NCBI GenBank assembly: GCA_910578975.1
Contig: CAJTRZ010000017.1
Span: 1-37,318 of the forward strand
Reading direction: 5' to 3'
Length of the DNA stretch: 37,318 nucleotides
From: an uncultured Eubacterium sp.
GTDB lineage: Bacteria; Bacillota; Clostridia; Lachnospirales; Lachnospiraceae
Positions 9,523 to 17,527 of the stretch are shown one piece after another. The notes under the pieces are model-generated. The model searched no databases, was not told the DNA's origin, and worked only from the letters and a program-made list of their open reading frames with translations. How positions within the stretch are numbered: the first letter of the stretch is position 1; every line of letters begins with the position of its first letter. Both the position numbers and the translations under genes were made by a program.

Positions 9523-10518
9523 CTATTTTATAATCCCACAAGACTCCCGCTCAACAATTTCACAAGACATTTTTGCTTTAATAGGTGTTGACAATGTAAG
9601 ATTTGAAGCTGCAAATAAATAATTCACACCATATTGTCCCATATCATATGCAGGAGCATGCACGGTTGTAAGAGTCGGTGTTGTAAACTCACACAAATCC
9701 ACATCATCAAAACCAATGAGCGAGATATCCTCCGGTATTCTTAATCCCTTCTCTTTAATTGCCTTCATTGCCCCAATTGCAATATGATCACTGGCTGCAA
9801 ATACAGCAGTTGGAATATTCTTCTCCTGTATCAGTTCTGACATCATCTCGTATCCCGCTTCTACTGAATACGTTCCCTCTTTTAAATATTTATTACTATC
9901 AAGATGATGTTTGTTACAATATTTCAAATAATATTTTTTTCTATCATCATCAAATATAACTCCCTGCTCAACAAATTCCTTCCCGCCCAAAAAACCTATC
10001 TTGTTATGTCCTCTTCTCTCCAGATATTCCATAACATCATACACTGCCTTTTTAAAATCCAATGAAAAAGTCGTTACAGAATATTCCTCTATCTCCATAT
10101 CTAGAAATACAATGTTATTAGATACTTTCATAAATCTGTTTACTTCATCCGAACTGAATTTCCCGATACATATCAATCCATCTACGTTTTCTAATTGTTC
10201 CATATAATTCACATCAGATTTGAATGCTCTTACAATTTGTATGCAGTTCTTAATGCAAAAATCCTCTATCCCTTTTCTTATCATAAAATAATAACTGTCT
10301 TTTGTTTCCTGCTCCGGAGAAAACCATTGTACAATTCCCAGTTTAAATGCCGCCTTTTTCTGCTTAACATTTTTCTTATAATTTAATTTTTTCGCAGTCT
10401 CTAATACCTTTTGTTTCGTTTCAAATGATGTTTTTAACGAAACATCATTATTCAATATTCTTGAGACTGTTGATGCACTTACGCCTGCCATTTTTGCTAT
10501 ATCACGAATTGTTGCCAT
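9523..10518 (-). CDS. LacI/GalR-family transcriptional repressor
   Basis: A 331-residue protein. The N-terminal LacI helix-turn-helix (residues 2-50) reads TIRDIAKMAGVSASTVSRIL, followed by the hinge helix region. The rest is a periplasmic-binding-protein-like effector domain with AVFAASDHIAIGAMKAIKEKG and PEDISLIGFDDVDLCEFTTP, the usual GalR/LacI signatures. The ATG has GGAGG seven bases upstream. It is divergent from galK-galT, and the region between them carries several TTTAGTAAA-like half-palindromes, so it is most likely the galactose-responsive repressor of galKT and perhaps of itself. It could also act on the alpha-galactoside operon, but no matching palindrome was seen there. Confidence 0.9.
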   Translation of the reverse strand: MATIRDIAKMAGVSASTVSRILNNDVSLKTSFETKQKVLETAKKLNYKKNVKQKKAAFKLGIVQWFSPEQETKDSYYFMIRKGIEDFCIKNCIQIVRAFKSDVNYMEQLENVDGLICIGKFSSDEVNRFMKVSNNIVFLDMEIEEYSVTTFSLDFKKAVYDVMEYLERRGHNKIGFLGGKEFVEQGVIFDDDRKKYYLKYCNKHHLDSNKYLKEGTYSVEAGYEMMSELIQEKNIPTAVFAASDHIAIGAMKAIKEKGLRIPEDISLIGFDDVDLCEFTTPTLTTVHAPAYDMGQYGVNYLFAASNLTLSTPIKAKMSCEIVERESCGIIK

Positions 10519-10570
10519 AATCTTCCTCCAAGAACTCTTCTTTTAAGTTATGAATTAATTATAACACACC

Positions 10571-10620
10571 ACTAGTAAAATTGTTACTTTTTTTAGTAAA
10601 TCTTTGTGCAGTTTACTCAA
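10571..10620. promoter_or_regulatory. Cluster of TTTAGTAAA-type operator-like half sites
   Basis: Three related words lie within 50 bases: ACTAGTAAAA (10571-10580), TTTTAGTAAAT (10591-10601) and GTTTACTCAA (10611-10620). They resemble the palindrome GTTTACTAAAC at 10694-10704 and sit upstream of the repressor gene, near its TATAAT (minus strand, about 10559-10564). Binding by the divergent LacI-type protein is inferred. Confidence 0.45.
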
Positions 10621-10645
10621 ATTTTATGTTTTGATAAAAAAAGTC

Positions 10646-10713
10646 TTGATTTTAAAAAGAGATAGTTGTATTTTTTTAGTTAATAACATTTTTGTTTACT
10701 AAACAAAAGGAGG
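10646..10713 (+). promoter_or_regulatory. galKT promoter, operator palindrome and ribosome site
   Basis: Candidate -35 TTGATT (10646-10651) and -10 TATTTT (10669-10674) are 17 bases apart. Downstream is the palindrome GTTTA-C-TAAAC (10694-10704), where a bound repressor would block elongation or initiation. AGGAGG (10708-10713) is the galK ribosome site, nine bases before the ATG. Confidence 0.55.
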
Positions 10714-10722
10714 TATATATTT

Positions 10723-12006
10723 ATGGAAATTTCTAATTTATTACAAAATCAATTTCTCAATCATGATTTTGTTGATAAGCTGAAAGACATTTATGGAAAC
10801 GATGAAGAAACGCTTGTATATCAAATAAATCGTTACAGTAACGCAATTCAAAAGTATCACGAATTGTTCGGAACAGATGAAATAGAACTCTACAGTGCTC
10901 CCGGCAGAACCGAAGTATGTGGAAACCACACAGACCACCAGAATGGTATGGTTCTTGCCGCTTCTATTAATTTAGATGCTATCGCTATTGTAGGAAAAAG
11001 TATTGATAATACCATAAAAGTGAAATCCGAAGGTTATCCGCTTATTCAATTTAATTTGAATAATCTTGAAGTCATTGAAAATGAAAAAGGTACTACCACA
11101 GCTCTCATCAAAGGAGTAGTTAGTGAAATGAAAAATAAAGGTTATCAAATTGGACCTTTTAAAGCCTATATTACTAGCGATGTTTTCAGCGGTTCCGGTC
11201 TTTCTTCTTCCGCCGCTTTTGAATCATTAATTGGAACAATTATTTCCGGATTGTACAACAAAATGTCAGTGTCCCCTATTGAAATAGCTATGATAGGGCA
11301 ATATGCTGAAAATGTTTATTTTGGAAAACCTTGCGGATTAATGGATCAAATGGCATGCTCTGTTGGGGATTTTGTTCATATTGACTTTAAAAATCCCACA
11401 AAACCTATCGTGAACAAAATTGAATTTGACATTGCAGATAAAGGTTACAGTTTATGTATTGTAGATACTAAAGGTTCCCATGCAAACCTGACAGACGATT
11501 ATGCGGCAATTCCAACAGAGATGAAAGAAATTGCTGACTATTTCAATAAACAATATTTATCAGAAATAACAAAACAGGATTTTATAAATAATCTTCCAAA
11601 CCTTTATGGAAAAGTAAATGACCGCTCTATATTAAGAGCATTTCACTTTTTTAACGAAAATGAGCGTGTTGAAGCTGCTGCCCAAATGCTGTCAGAAGAT
11701 AATTTCGAAGCATTCCTAAGCATAATTAAGGAATCAGGTACTTCTTCATTTCAATTTTTGCAAAACGTTTATTCAAATACATATGAGCAGACACAGCCCG
11801 TTCCAATAACATTAGCAATGAGTGAATATATTCTTGGAAATAATGGTGTATGCCGTATTCATGGTGGTGGTTTTGCTGGAACAATTCAGGCTTTTGTAAA
11901 AACAGATTTCGTTCCTGAATATAAGAAACAAATTGAAAAAATCCTTGGTAAAGATACCTGTCACATACTTAAGATAAGAAAATACGGAGGTGTGAAAGTC
12001 TTATGA
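10723..12006 (+). CDS. galK: Galactokinase
   Basis: A 427-residue GHMP-superfamily sugar kinase that phosphorylates galactose at C1 with ATP, the entry step of the Leloir pathway. Visible motifs: the galactokinase signature SAPGRTEVCGNHTDHQNG (about residues 59-76), the phosphate-binding loop SGSGLSSSAAFE (motif 2) and CRIHGGGFAGTIQAFV (motif 3). At 427 residues it is longer than the usual 380-390, largely from an N-terminal extension of about 40 residues before the signature, as in some clostridial galactokinases. The start ATG has a strong AGGAGG. The last codons overlap galT as ATGA, so the two are translationally coupled. Confidence 0.96.
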   Translation: MEISNLLQNQFLNHDFVDKLKDIYGNDEETLVYQINRYSNAIQKYHELFGTDEIELYSAPGRTEVCGNHTDHQNGMVLAASINLDAIAIVGKSIDNTIKVKSEGYPLIQFNLNNLEVIENEKGTTTALIKGVVSEMKNKGYQIGPFKAYITSDVFSGSGLSSSAAFESLIGTIISGLYNKMSVSPIEIAMIGQYAENVYFGKPCGLMDQMACSVGDFVHIDFKNPTKPIVNKIEFDIADKGYSLCIVDTKGSHANLTDDYAAIPTEMKEIADYFNKQYLSEITKQDFINNLPNLYGKVNDRSILRAFHFFNENERVEAAAQMLSEDNFEAFLSIIKESGTSSFQFLQNVYSNTYEQTQPVPITLAMSEYILGNNGVCRIHGGGFAGTIQAFVKTDFVPEYKKQIEKILGKDTCHILKIRKYGGVKVL

Positions 12007-13511
12007 ATATAGAAAATATCATGTTAGATAAAAATATAAAAAAGTTAGTTCAATATGGTATTGATAAAAATTTAATACCGAAATGCGAACGCAACTATTC
12101 TATCAATATGCTATTAGACATCTTCAGAAAAAACGATTATGTAGACGCAGATATAACTGGTGAAGATATATGCTTAGATGATATTTTAAAAGCCTTAACT
12201 GATGAGGCTTGCGGATTACAAATAATTGAAGATAGTATCACATACAGAGACTTATTTGACACAAAACTTATGAATTGCATTATTCCCCGTCCTTCACAGG
12301 TAATTGATGAATTTTGGCACAAATATCATATTTCCCCTTCTGTTGCTACAGATTTTTACTATGAATTCAGCCAAAACAGTAATTACATCAGACGCACCCG
12401 TGTAGAAAAAGATTTAAAGTGGACCGCTCCTTCAAAATACGGTGAACTGGATATTACTATAAATCTTTCCAAACCAGAGAAAGATCCAAAGGCTATTGCT
12501 GATGCCAAAAATGCCACAGTTTCAACTTATCCCCAATGTCAGCTTTGCATGGAAAATGAAGGATATGCGGGAAGCGTTTCACATCCTGCACGCCAAAACC
12601 ACCGTATTATTCCTATAACAATCTGTGGCTCACAATGGGGCTTTCAATACTCTCCATATGTATATTATAATGAGCACTGTATTGCATTTAACGGTCAACA
12701 CATTCCAATGAAAATAGACAAGTCAGCATTTTATAAACTTTTTGATTTTATTAAAGTGTTTCCTCACTATTTTATTGGGTCTAATGCAGATTTGCCGATT
12801 GTCGGTGGCTCTATATTAAGCCACGACCATTTTCAGGGTGGAAATTATACATTTGCAATGGCAAAAGCCGATATGGTTAAAACATTTAGCATCACAGGTT
12901 TTGAAGATATTCAATGTGGAATTTTAAACTGGCCGCTTTCTGTTATCAGATTAAGAGGCAGAGACTCTGACAGACTTGTAGATTTAGCAGACCACATTCT
13001 TACAACATGGCGCTCCTACACCGATAAATCAGCCTTCATCTATGCAGAAACTAACGGTGAGGCACATAATACAATTACACCAATAGCAAGATTTCAAGAT
13101 GACCTGTATGAACTTGACCTTACTCTTAGAAATAATATTACAACAAAGGAACATCCTCTTGGATTATTCCACCCTCACAGCAGACTTCATCACATAAAAA
13201 AAGAAAACATCGGCCTAATTGAAGTGATGGGGCTTGCCGTCCTTCCTTCCAGACTGAAGCAGGAAATGGAACTTTTATCAGAGTACATTTTGTCTGGAAA
13301 GAATATCAGAGAAAATTCAGAAATTGCAAAACATGCAGACTGGGTAGATGAATTTCTTCCACAATATAACGCTATCACAACAGACAATATTATGGAGATT
13401 CTCAAAACTGAAATTGGTAAAGTTTTTGTTCAGGTATTAGAAGATGCCGGAGTATTTAAGTGTACGGAAGAGGGTCTCAATGCTTTTATGAAATTTATTA
13501 AAACTTTGTAA
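12003..13511 (+). CDS. galT: Galactose-1-phosphate uridylyltransferase, class II (Firmicutes type)
   Basis: A 502-residue enzyme that exchanges UMP between UDP-glucose and galactose-1-phosphate. The length and architecture are those of the class II GalT of Gram-positive bacteria (about 490-510 aa), not the 350-residue E. coli type. Recognisable stretches are YPQCQLCMENEGYAGSVSHPAR, SILSHDHFQGGNYTFAM (histidine-rich active-site region) and GLFHPHSRLHHIKKENIGL. The start overlaps galK by four bases. No galE follows within the window, so UDP-glucose regeneration must be encoded elsewhere. Just past the stop are several stem-loops that end the transcript before the convergent tRNA-Leu gene. Confidence 0.96.
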   Translation: MNIENIMLDKNIKKLVQYGIDKNLIPKCERNYSINMLLDIFRKNDYVDADITGEDICLDDILKALTDEACGLQIIEDSITYRDLFDTKLMNCIIPRPSQVIDEFWHKYHISPSVATDFYYEFSQNSNYIRRTRVEKDLKWTAPSKYGELDITINLSKPEKDPKAIADAKNATVSTYPQCQLCMENEGYAGSVSHPARQNHRIIPITICGSQWGFQYSPYVYYNEHCIAFNGQHIPMKIDKSAFYKLFDFIKVFPHYFIGSNADLPIVGGSILSHDHFQGGNYTFAMAKADMVKTFSITGFEDIQCGILNWPLSVIRLRGRDSDRLVDLADHILTTWRSYTDKSAFIYAETNGEAHNTITPIARFQDDLYELDLTLRNNITTKEHPLGLFHPHSRLHHIKKENIGLIEVMGLAVLPSRLKQEMELLSEYILSGKNIRENSEIAKHADWVDEFLPQYNAITTDNIMEILKTEIGKVFVQVLEDAGVFKCTEEGLNAFMKFIKTL

Positions 13512-13512
13512 C

Positions 13513-13590
13513 CCACTATGACACGTTCCTTTCCCCAATCGAGTAGGCTGACTCCTACACGATTACACAAACCTCTGCAATCCATAGTGG
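13513..13590 (+). other. Structured galT 3'-UTR element (candidate RNA)
   Basis: An 8-bp closing stem CCACTATG (13513-13520) / CATAGTGG (13583-13590) encloses a hairpin in which AATCG-A-GTAGG pairs with CCTAC-A-CGATT around a 6-base loop. On the plus strand the closing stem is followed by AGCATTTTTA. It starts two bases after the galT stop. It could be an elaborate terminator, a processed small RNA or a repeat; the sequence was not recognised as a known riboswitch class. Confidence 0.5.
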
Positions 13591-13598
13591 AGCATTTT

Positions 13599-13636
13599 TA
13601 ATATATAGGAAAGTCAGAAGAATTTCCTATATATTA
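13599..13636. other. 14-bp perfect hairpin without U-tract
   Basis: TAATATATAGGAAA (13599-13612) pairs perfectly with TTTCCTATATATTA (13623-13636) around a 10-base loop. It is flanked by A residues on the 3' side in both orientations, so it is not a standard terminator. It may be a 3'-end stabiliser for galT mRNA. Confidence 0.5.
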
Positions 13637-13637
13637 A

Positions 13638-13665
13638 AAAAAGATGTTCTATCGAACATCTTTTT
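13638..13665. terminator. Bidirectional terminator between galT and tRNA-Leu
   Basis: AAAAAGATGTTC (13638-13649) and GAACATCTTTTT (13654-13665) form a 12-bp stem with a TATC loop. There are T runs on both strands, suited to ending the convergent galT and tRNA-Leu transcripts. Confidence 0.9.
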
Positions 13666-13667
13666 AA

Positions 13668-13747
13668 TGCGGGTGACAGGACTTGAACCTGCACGGTCTC
13701 CCACTAGAACCTAAATCTAGCGCGTCTGCCAATTCCGCCACACCCGC
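13668..13747 (-). tRNA. tRNA-Leu (anticodon TAG)
   Basis: The acceptor stem GCGGGTG/CACCCGC encloses a D arm GCGGAATTGGCAGACGC and an anticodon loop TTTAGGT closed by CTAGA/TCTAG, giving anticodon TAG. A short class II variable arm and a T arm with GGTTCAAGTCC are present. No CCA is encoded. The bidirectional terminator follows directly. Confidence 0.95.
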
Positions 13748-13820
13748 GTAAGTATTTCACAAAATATAAAGGCTTCATATAACTTCGACTTGCGAAATCA
13801 AAGATTTCGAGTCTCACCTA

Positions 13821-13837
13821 AATTCCGCCACACTCGC
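13821..13837 (-). pseudogene. Truncated tRNA-Leu 5' remnant
   Basis: On the minus strand GCGAGTGTGGCGGAATT repeats the first 17 bases of the neighbouring tRNA-Leu (GCGGGTGTGGCGGAATT) with one change. The similarity extends upstream into the leader (ATATTTACGCG versus ATACTTACGCG). After base 17 it diverges into an unrelated hairpin, CGAAATC-TTT-GATTTCG. It lacks the anticodon and T arms, so it cannot be a working tRNA. It sits between the promoter and the intact gene. Confidence 0.7.
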
Positions 13838-13860
13838 GTAAATATCTTGCGACCTTTATA

Positions 13861-13888
13861 ATTATAACTATTTTTTGTATTTTGTCAA
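13861..13888 (-). promoter_or_regulatory. tRNA-Leu promoter
   Basis: TTGACA (minus strand, 13883-13888) and TATAAT (13861-13866) are separated by 16 bases, a near-consensus vegetative promoter. Transcription would begin near 13854, pass through the tRNA remnant, then reach tRNA-Leu(TAG). Confidence 0.85.
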
Positions 13889-13919
13889 ATGAATATTGCA
13901 TTTTTAAACACATATTACA

Positions 13920-13981
13920 TAACAATTCAGCCTTCAGCTCAAATCGCTTCTCTTCTTTTCGCTGTTATGGCTGAACTGTTA
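13920..13981. repeat. Short copy of AACAGTTCAGCC terminal-inverted-repeat element
   Basis: TAACAATTCAGCC (13920-13932) faces GGCTGAACTGTTA (13969-13981). The left end continues TTCAGCTCAAA, matching one end of the element at 29875-30017 (ATCAGCTCGAAA). The right end shares AACAGTTCAGCCAT with the other end. It lies directly downstream of carB, where it could also fold as a hairpin in the mRNA. Confidence 0.7.
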
Positions 13982-13995
13982 TCAATTTTCTTTAC

Positions 13996-16900
13996 TTATT
14001 TATCTTTTATTTCATTGTGAAGTGTTTGTAATGGTTTCAATTCACCTGAAGCGTTCTTCTTCAAATAAGCAATACCCTCTGCTGTAGCCTTTGCAGCTGC
14101 AATGGTTGTCATGTATGGAGTCTTTGCCTTAATGGCAGCCTTTCTCAAATAACTGTCATCATGAACACTCTCTTTACCTGACGGTGAATTAATAATCAAA
14201 TCAATCTCCCCATTTGTAATTGCATCCAATACATTTGGTCGGCCCTCATATAGCTTATTAATCTTCTGTGCCGGAATATCAGCTTTTGTAATTAAGTCAT
14301 ATGTAGTTCCGGTAGCAAGTATTTTAAATCCACTTTCATGTAAACTACGTGCCACTTCTTCAATATGTTCTTTATCTTTTCTATTAACAGAAATCAATAC
14401 AGTTCCCTCTAATGGAAGTTTTAACTGTACACCTTCCTGTGCCTTATAGAATGCCTCGCCATAAGAAGTAGATAATCCCAATACCTCACCTGTAGAACGC
14501 ATTTCCGGTCCTAATACCGGATCAACCTCTTGGAACATATTGAATGGGAATGCTGCTTCCTTCACACCGTAATATGGTATATCCTGCTCCTTCAATGCCG
14601 GAACAGGTGATGGTCTTCCTGTCAACTCACTTGTAATAATATCTGTAGCAATCGGAACCATTCTTGTATTACATACCTTTGAAACTAAAGGAACTGTACG
14701 TGATGCACGAGGATTTGCCTCAAGCACGTATACTTTTCCTTTTTCGATTGCATACTGCATATTCATAAGACCTTTTACATGCATTTCCTCTGCAATTTTC
14801 CGTGTATATTCTTTAATTGTCTTAACATTTTCTTCTGTAATATGAACAGAAGGAATGATACATGCTGAATCTCCAGAGTGAACTCCAGCCAACTCAATGT
14901 GTTCCATCACTGCTGGTACAAAAGCGTGTGTTCCATCACTGATAGCATCCGCCTCACACTCTAATGCATTGTTTAAGAATCGGTCTATCAAAATAGGTCT
15001 ATCCGGTGTCACACCGACTGCTGCCTTCATATAATCTGTCATGCTGGCATCATCATAAACTACTTCCATACCACGTCCACCCAGTACATAAGAAGGACGA
15101 ACCATTACCGGATATCCGATAGTATTTGCAATCTCAGTCGCTTCTTCTACTGTTGTAGCCATTCCTGACTCAGGCATAGGAATTTCTAATTTTTCCATCA
15201 TTTCACGGAACAAATCTCTATCTTCTGCCAAATCAATTACGGATGGAGAAGTTCCAAGAATCTTCACGCCATTCTTCTCCAAATCTGCTGCCAGATTCAA
15301 AGGTGTCTGTCCACCAAACTGTGCGATAACACCCAATGGTTTTTCTTTTTTATAGATACTTAAAACATCCTCCAATGTAAGAGGTTCAAAGTATAATTTA
15401 TCAGAAGTATCATAATCTGTAGATACTGTCTCCGGATTACAGTTTACAATAATTGTTTCAAATCCTAACTTCTTCAATGCAAGAGAAGCATGTACACAAC
15501 AGTAATCAAATTCGATTCCCTGACCGATTCTGTTCGGTCCACCACCGAGAATCATAATCTTCTTATTTTCTGATACCGGATTCTTATCTTCTGCATTATA
15601 TGTAGAATAATAATATGCGTTATCCTCTGTACCACTTACATGAACACCTTCCCATGCTTCTTCTACACCTAAAGCAATACGTTTATTTCGAATATCCTCT
15701 TCAGGAATCTCTAAAATCTGACTTAAATATTTATCAGAAAATCCGTCTTTCTTTGCCTGTATTAACAATTCATCTGATGGAAGTGTTCCCTTATATGCAA
15801 GAAGGGCCTCTTCCTCTTCTACCAATTCTTTCATCTGTTCAATGAAGTAATGTTTTACTTTTGTAATCTCAAAAATTTCATCTGCTGTAGCCCCTTTACG
15901 AAGCGCTTCATACATAATAAAGTGACGTTCGCTGGAAGGTGTAATCAACATCTTCAGTAACTCTTCTTTGGATAAAGAATCAAAATTCTTGGCATGTCCT
16001 AAACCATAACGTCCCGTTTCCAAACTTCTGATTGCCTTCTGGAAAGCTTCTTTATAATTTTTACCAATGCTCATTACTTCACCGACAGCACGCATCTGTG
16101 TGCCCAGTTTGTCCTCTACACCCTTAAATTTTTCAAATGCCCAGCGTGCAAATTTAATTACAACATAATCTCCGTCAGGAACATACTTATCCAGTGTTCC
16201 ATATTTTCCACATGGAATATCCTTCAATGTCATTCCTGTTGCTAACATAGCAGAAACTAAAGCAATCGGAAAACCTGTTGCCTTTGATGCAAGGGCTGAA
16301 GAACGTGATGTACGTGGATTAATTTCAATAACAATAATACGGTCTGAAACCGGATCATGTGCAAACTGTACATTTGTTCCACCGATAACCTGCACCTTAT
16401 CAACAATTTTGTAAGCCTGTTCCTGAAGTCTCCTCTGACATTCTTCTGAAATCGTCAGCATTGGAGCAGAACAGAAGGAATCGCCTGTATGCACACCCAA
16501 TGGGTCGATATTCTCAATAAAGCATACTGTAATCATATTTCCTTCACAGTCACGAACGACTTCTAATTCTAATTCTTCCCAGCCTAAAATGGACTCTTCT
16601 ACAAGCACCTGCCCTACAAGGCTTGCCTGAAGTCCTCTGGCACAGACTGTTTTTAATTCTTCTTTATTATATACAAGCCCTCCGCCTGCACCACCCATCG
16701 TGTATGCCGGACGAAGAACTACCGGATAGCCTAATCTATCAGCAATGGCAAGCGCTTCATCTACTGTGTAAGCAACTTCACTGCGTGCCATTTCGATACC
16801 CAGACTGTCCATTGTTTTCTTAAATTCAATTCGGTCCTCACCACGCTCAATCGCATCTACCTGAACACCGATAACCTTCACATTATATTTGTCCAATATC

Positions 16901-17217
16901 CCCTTTTGATAAAGTTCTGAACAAAGATTTAACCCTGACTGTCCTCCAAGATTTGGTAGCAATGCATCTGGACGTTCTTTTGCAATAATCTGCTCAAGAC
17001 GCTCCGCATTCAATGGTTCAATATATGTCACATCCGCTGTTTCCGGATCTGTCATGATTGTTGCAGGGTTTGAATTTACCAGCACAATTTCATAGCCAAG
17101 CTTTCTGAGAGCCTTGCATGCCTGTGTACCGGAGTAATCAAATTCACAAGCCTGTCCAATAATTATAGGACCAGAGCCTATAATAAGTACTTTGTTTATA
17201 TCTGTTCTTTTTGGCAT
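13996..17217 (-). CDS. carB: Carbamoyl-phosphate synthase large subunit
   Basis: A 1073-residue protein of normal CarB length. It combines bicarbonate, ammonia (from the glutaminase subunit CarA) and two ATP into carbamoyl phosphate for pyrimidine and arginine synthesis. Two homologous halves are clear: residues about 1-400 (KVLIIGSGPIIIGQACEFDYSG, ATP-grasp with INPRTSRSSALASKATG) and about 550-935 (KKIMILGGGPNRIGQGIEFDYC, ATP-grasp with EANPRASRTVPLVSK). An oligomerisation domain lies between them and a C-terminal methylglyoxal-synthase-like regulatory domain (about 935-1073) carries VHDDSYLRKAAI. The ATG follows AGGAGG. No carA or other pyrimidine gene adjoins it. Confidence 0.98.
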   Translation of the reverse strand: MPKRTDINKVLIIGSGPIIIGQACEFDYSGTQACKALRKLGYEIVLVNSNPATIMTDPETADVTYIEPLNAERLEQIIAKERPDALLPNLGGQSGLNLCSELYQKGILDKYNVKVIGVQVDAIERGEDRIEFKKTMDSLGIEMARSEVAYTVDEALAIADRLGYPVVLRPAYTMGGAGGGLVYNKEELKTVCARGLQASLVGQVLVEESILGWEELELEVVRDCEGNMITVCFIENIDPLGVHTGDSFCSAPMLTISEECQRRLQEQAYKIVDKVQVIGGTNVQFAHDPVSDRIIVIEINPRTSRSSALASKATGFPIALVSAMLATGMTLKDIPCGKYGTLDKYVPDGDYVVIKFARWAFEKFKGVEDKLGTQMRAVGEVMSIGKNYKEAFQKAIRSLETGRYGLGHAKNFDSLSKEELLKMLITPSSERHFIMYEALRKGATADEIFEITKVKHYFIEQMKELVEEEEALLAYKGTLPSDELLIQAKKDGFSDKYLSQILEIPEEDIRNKRIALGVEEAWEGVHVSGTEDNAYYYSTYNAEDKNPVSENKKIMILGGGPNRIGQGIEFDYCCVHASLALKKLGFETIIVNCNPETVSTDYDTSDKLYFEPLTLEDVLSIYKKEKPLGVIAQFGGQTPLNLAADLEKNGVKILGTSPSVIDLAEDRDLFREMMEKLEIPMPESGMATTVEEATEIANTIGYPVMVRPSYVLGGRGMEVVYDDASMTDYMKAAVGVTPDRPILIDRFLNNALECEADAISDGTHAFVPAVMEHIELAGVHSGDSACIIPSVHITEENVKTIKEYTRKIAEEMHVKGLMNMQYAIEKGKVYVLEANPRASRTVPLVSKVCNTRMVPIATDIITSELTGRPSPVPALKEQDIPYYGVKEAAFPFNMFQEVDPVLGPEMRSTGEVLGLSTSYGEAFYKAQEGVQLKLPLEGTVLISVNRKDKEHIEEVARSLHESGFKILATGTTYDLITKADIPAQKINKLYEGRPNVLDAITNGEIDLIINSPSGKESVHDDSYLRKAAIKAKTPYMTTIAAAKATAEGIAYLKKNASGELKPLQTLHNEIKDK

Positions 17218-17248
17218 TTATCTATCCTCCTACTTAATCCTATCCTAT

Positions 17249-17276
17249 ATTATAATAGATATATGTCGTGACACAA
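17249..17276 (-). promoter_or_regulatory. carB promoter
   Basis: On the minus strand TTGTGT (17271-17276) and TATAAT (17249-17254) are 16 bases apart, upstream of AGGAGG and the carB ATG. The leader is only about 25 bases, so no PyrR- or riboswitch-type attenuator fits in it. Confidence 0.7.
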
Positions 17277-17527
17277 GTTTTTTTTAACTTTTTTGTCTAT
17301 TTTTTGACTTTTTAATGAAAATAATTAATATATAAACTTTTTTTAATGTATTACGAAATTGTATCTCCTATTTTGTATCTATATAAATAACTTCGTTTTA
17401 CTTTTTTGTTTTTCTTAATTCTAACCATACAAACTTGTCCTATTTATTACATTTTATCTTTTATTTTATTTTTTAAAAAACCATGCTCTAAAATAGCCTA
17501 TATCAGTTTTATACGAGGTACATACAA
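17277..17527. other. AT-rich divergent intergenic region, carB/agrB
   Basis: This stretch is very AT-rich with T-runs (repeated ACTTTTTTG words). It must hold the agrB promoter; TAAAAT near 17490 is a weak -10 candidate without a good -35. No LytTR-type direct repeat could be identified with confidence, and no ORF is convincing. Confidence 0.4.

Noticed and set aside
13668..13837. att-like direct repeats flanking an integrated element at tRNA-Leu
   Set aside because: The two similar stretches are only about 90 bases apart and enclose no integrase or cargo, so a tRNA duplication remnant is the simpler reading.
17277..17527. AgrA-type direct repeats in front of agrB
   Set aside because: Only isolated half-matches such as TCAGTTTTA were found; no spaced pair like the staphylococcal P2/P3 sites.
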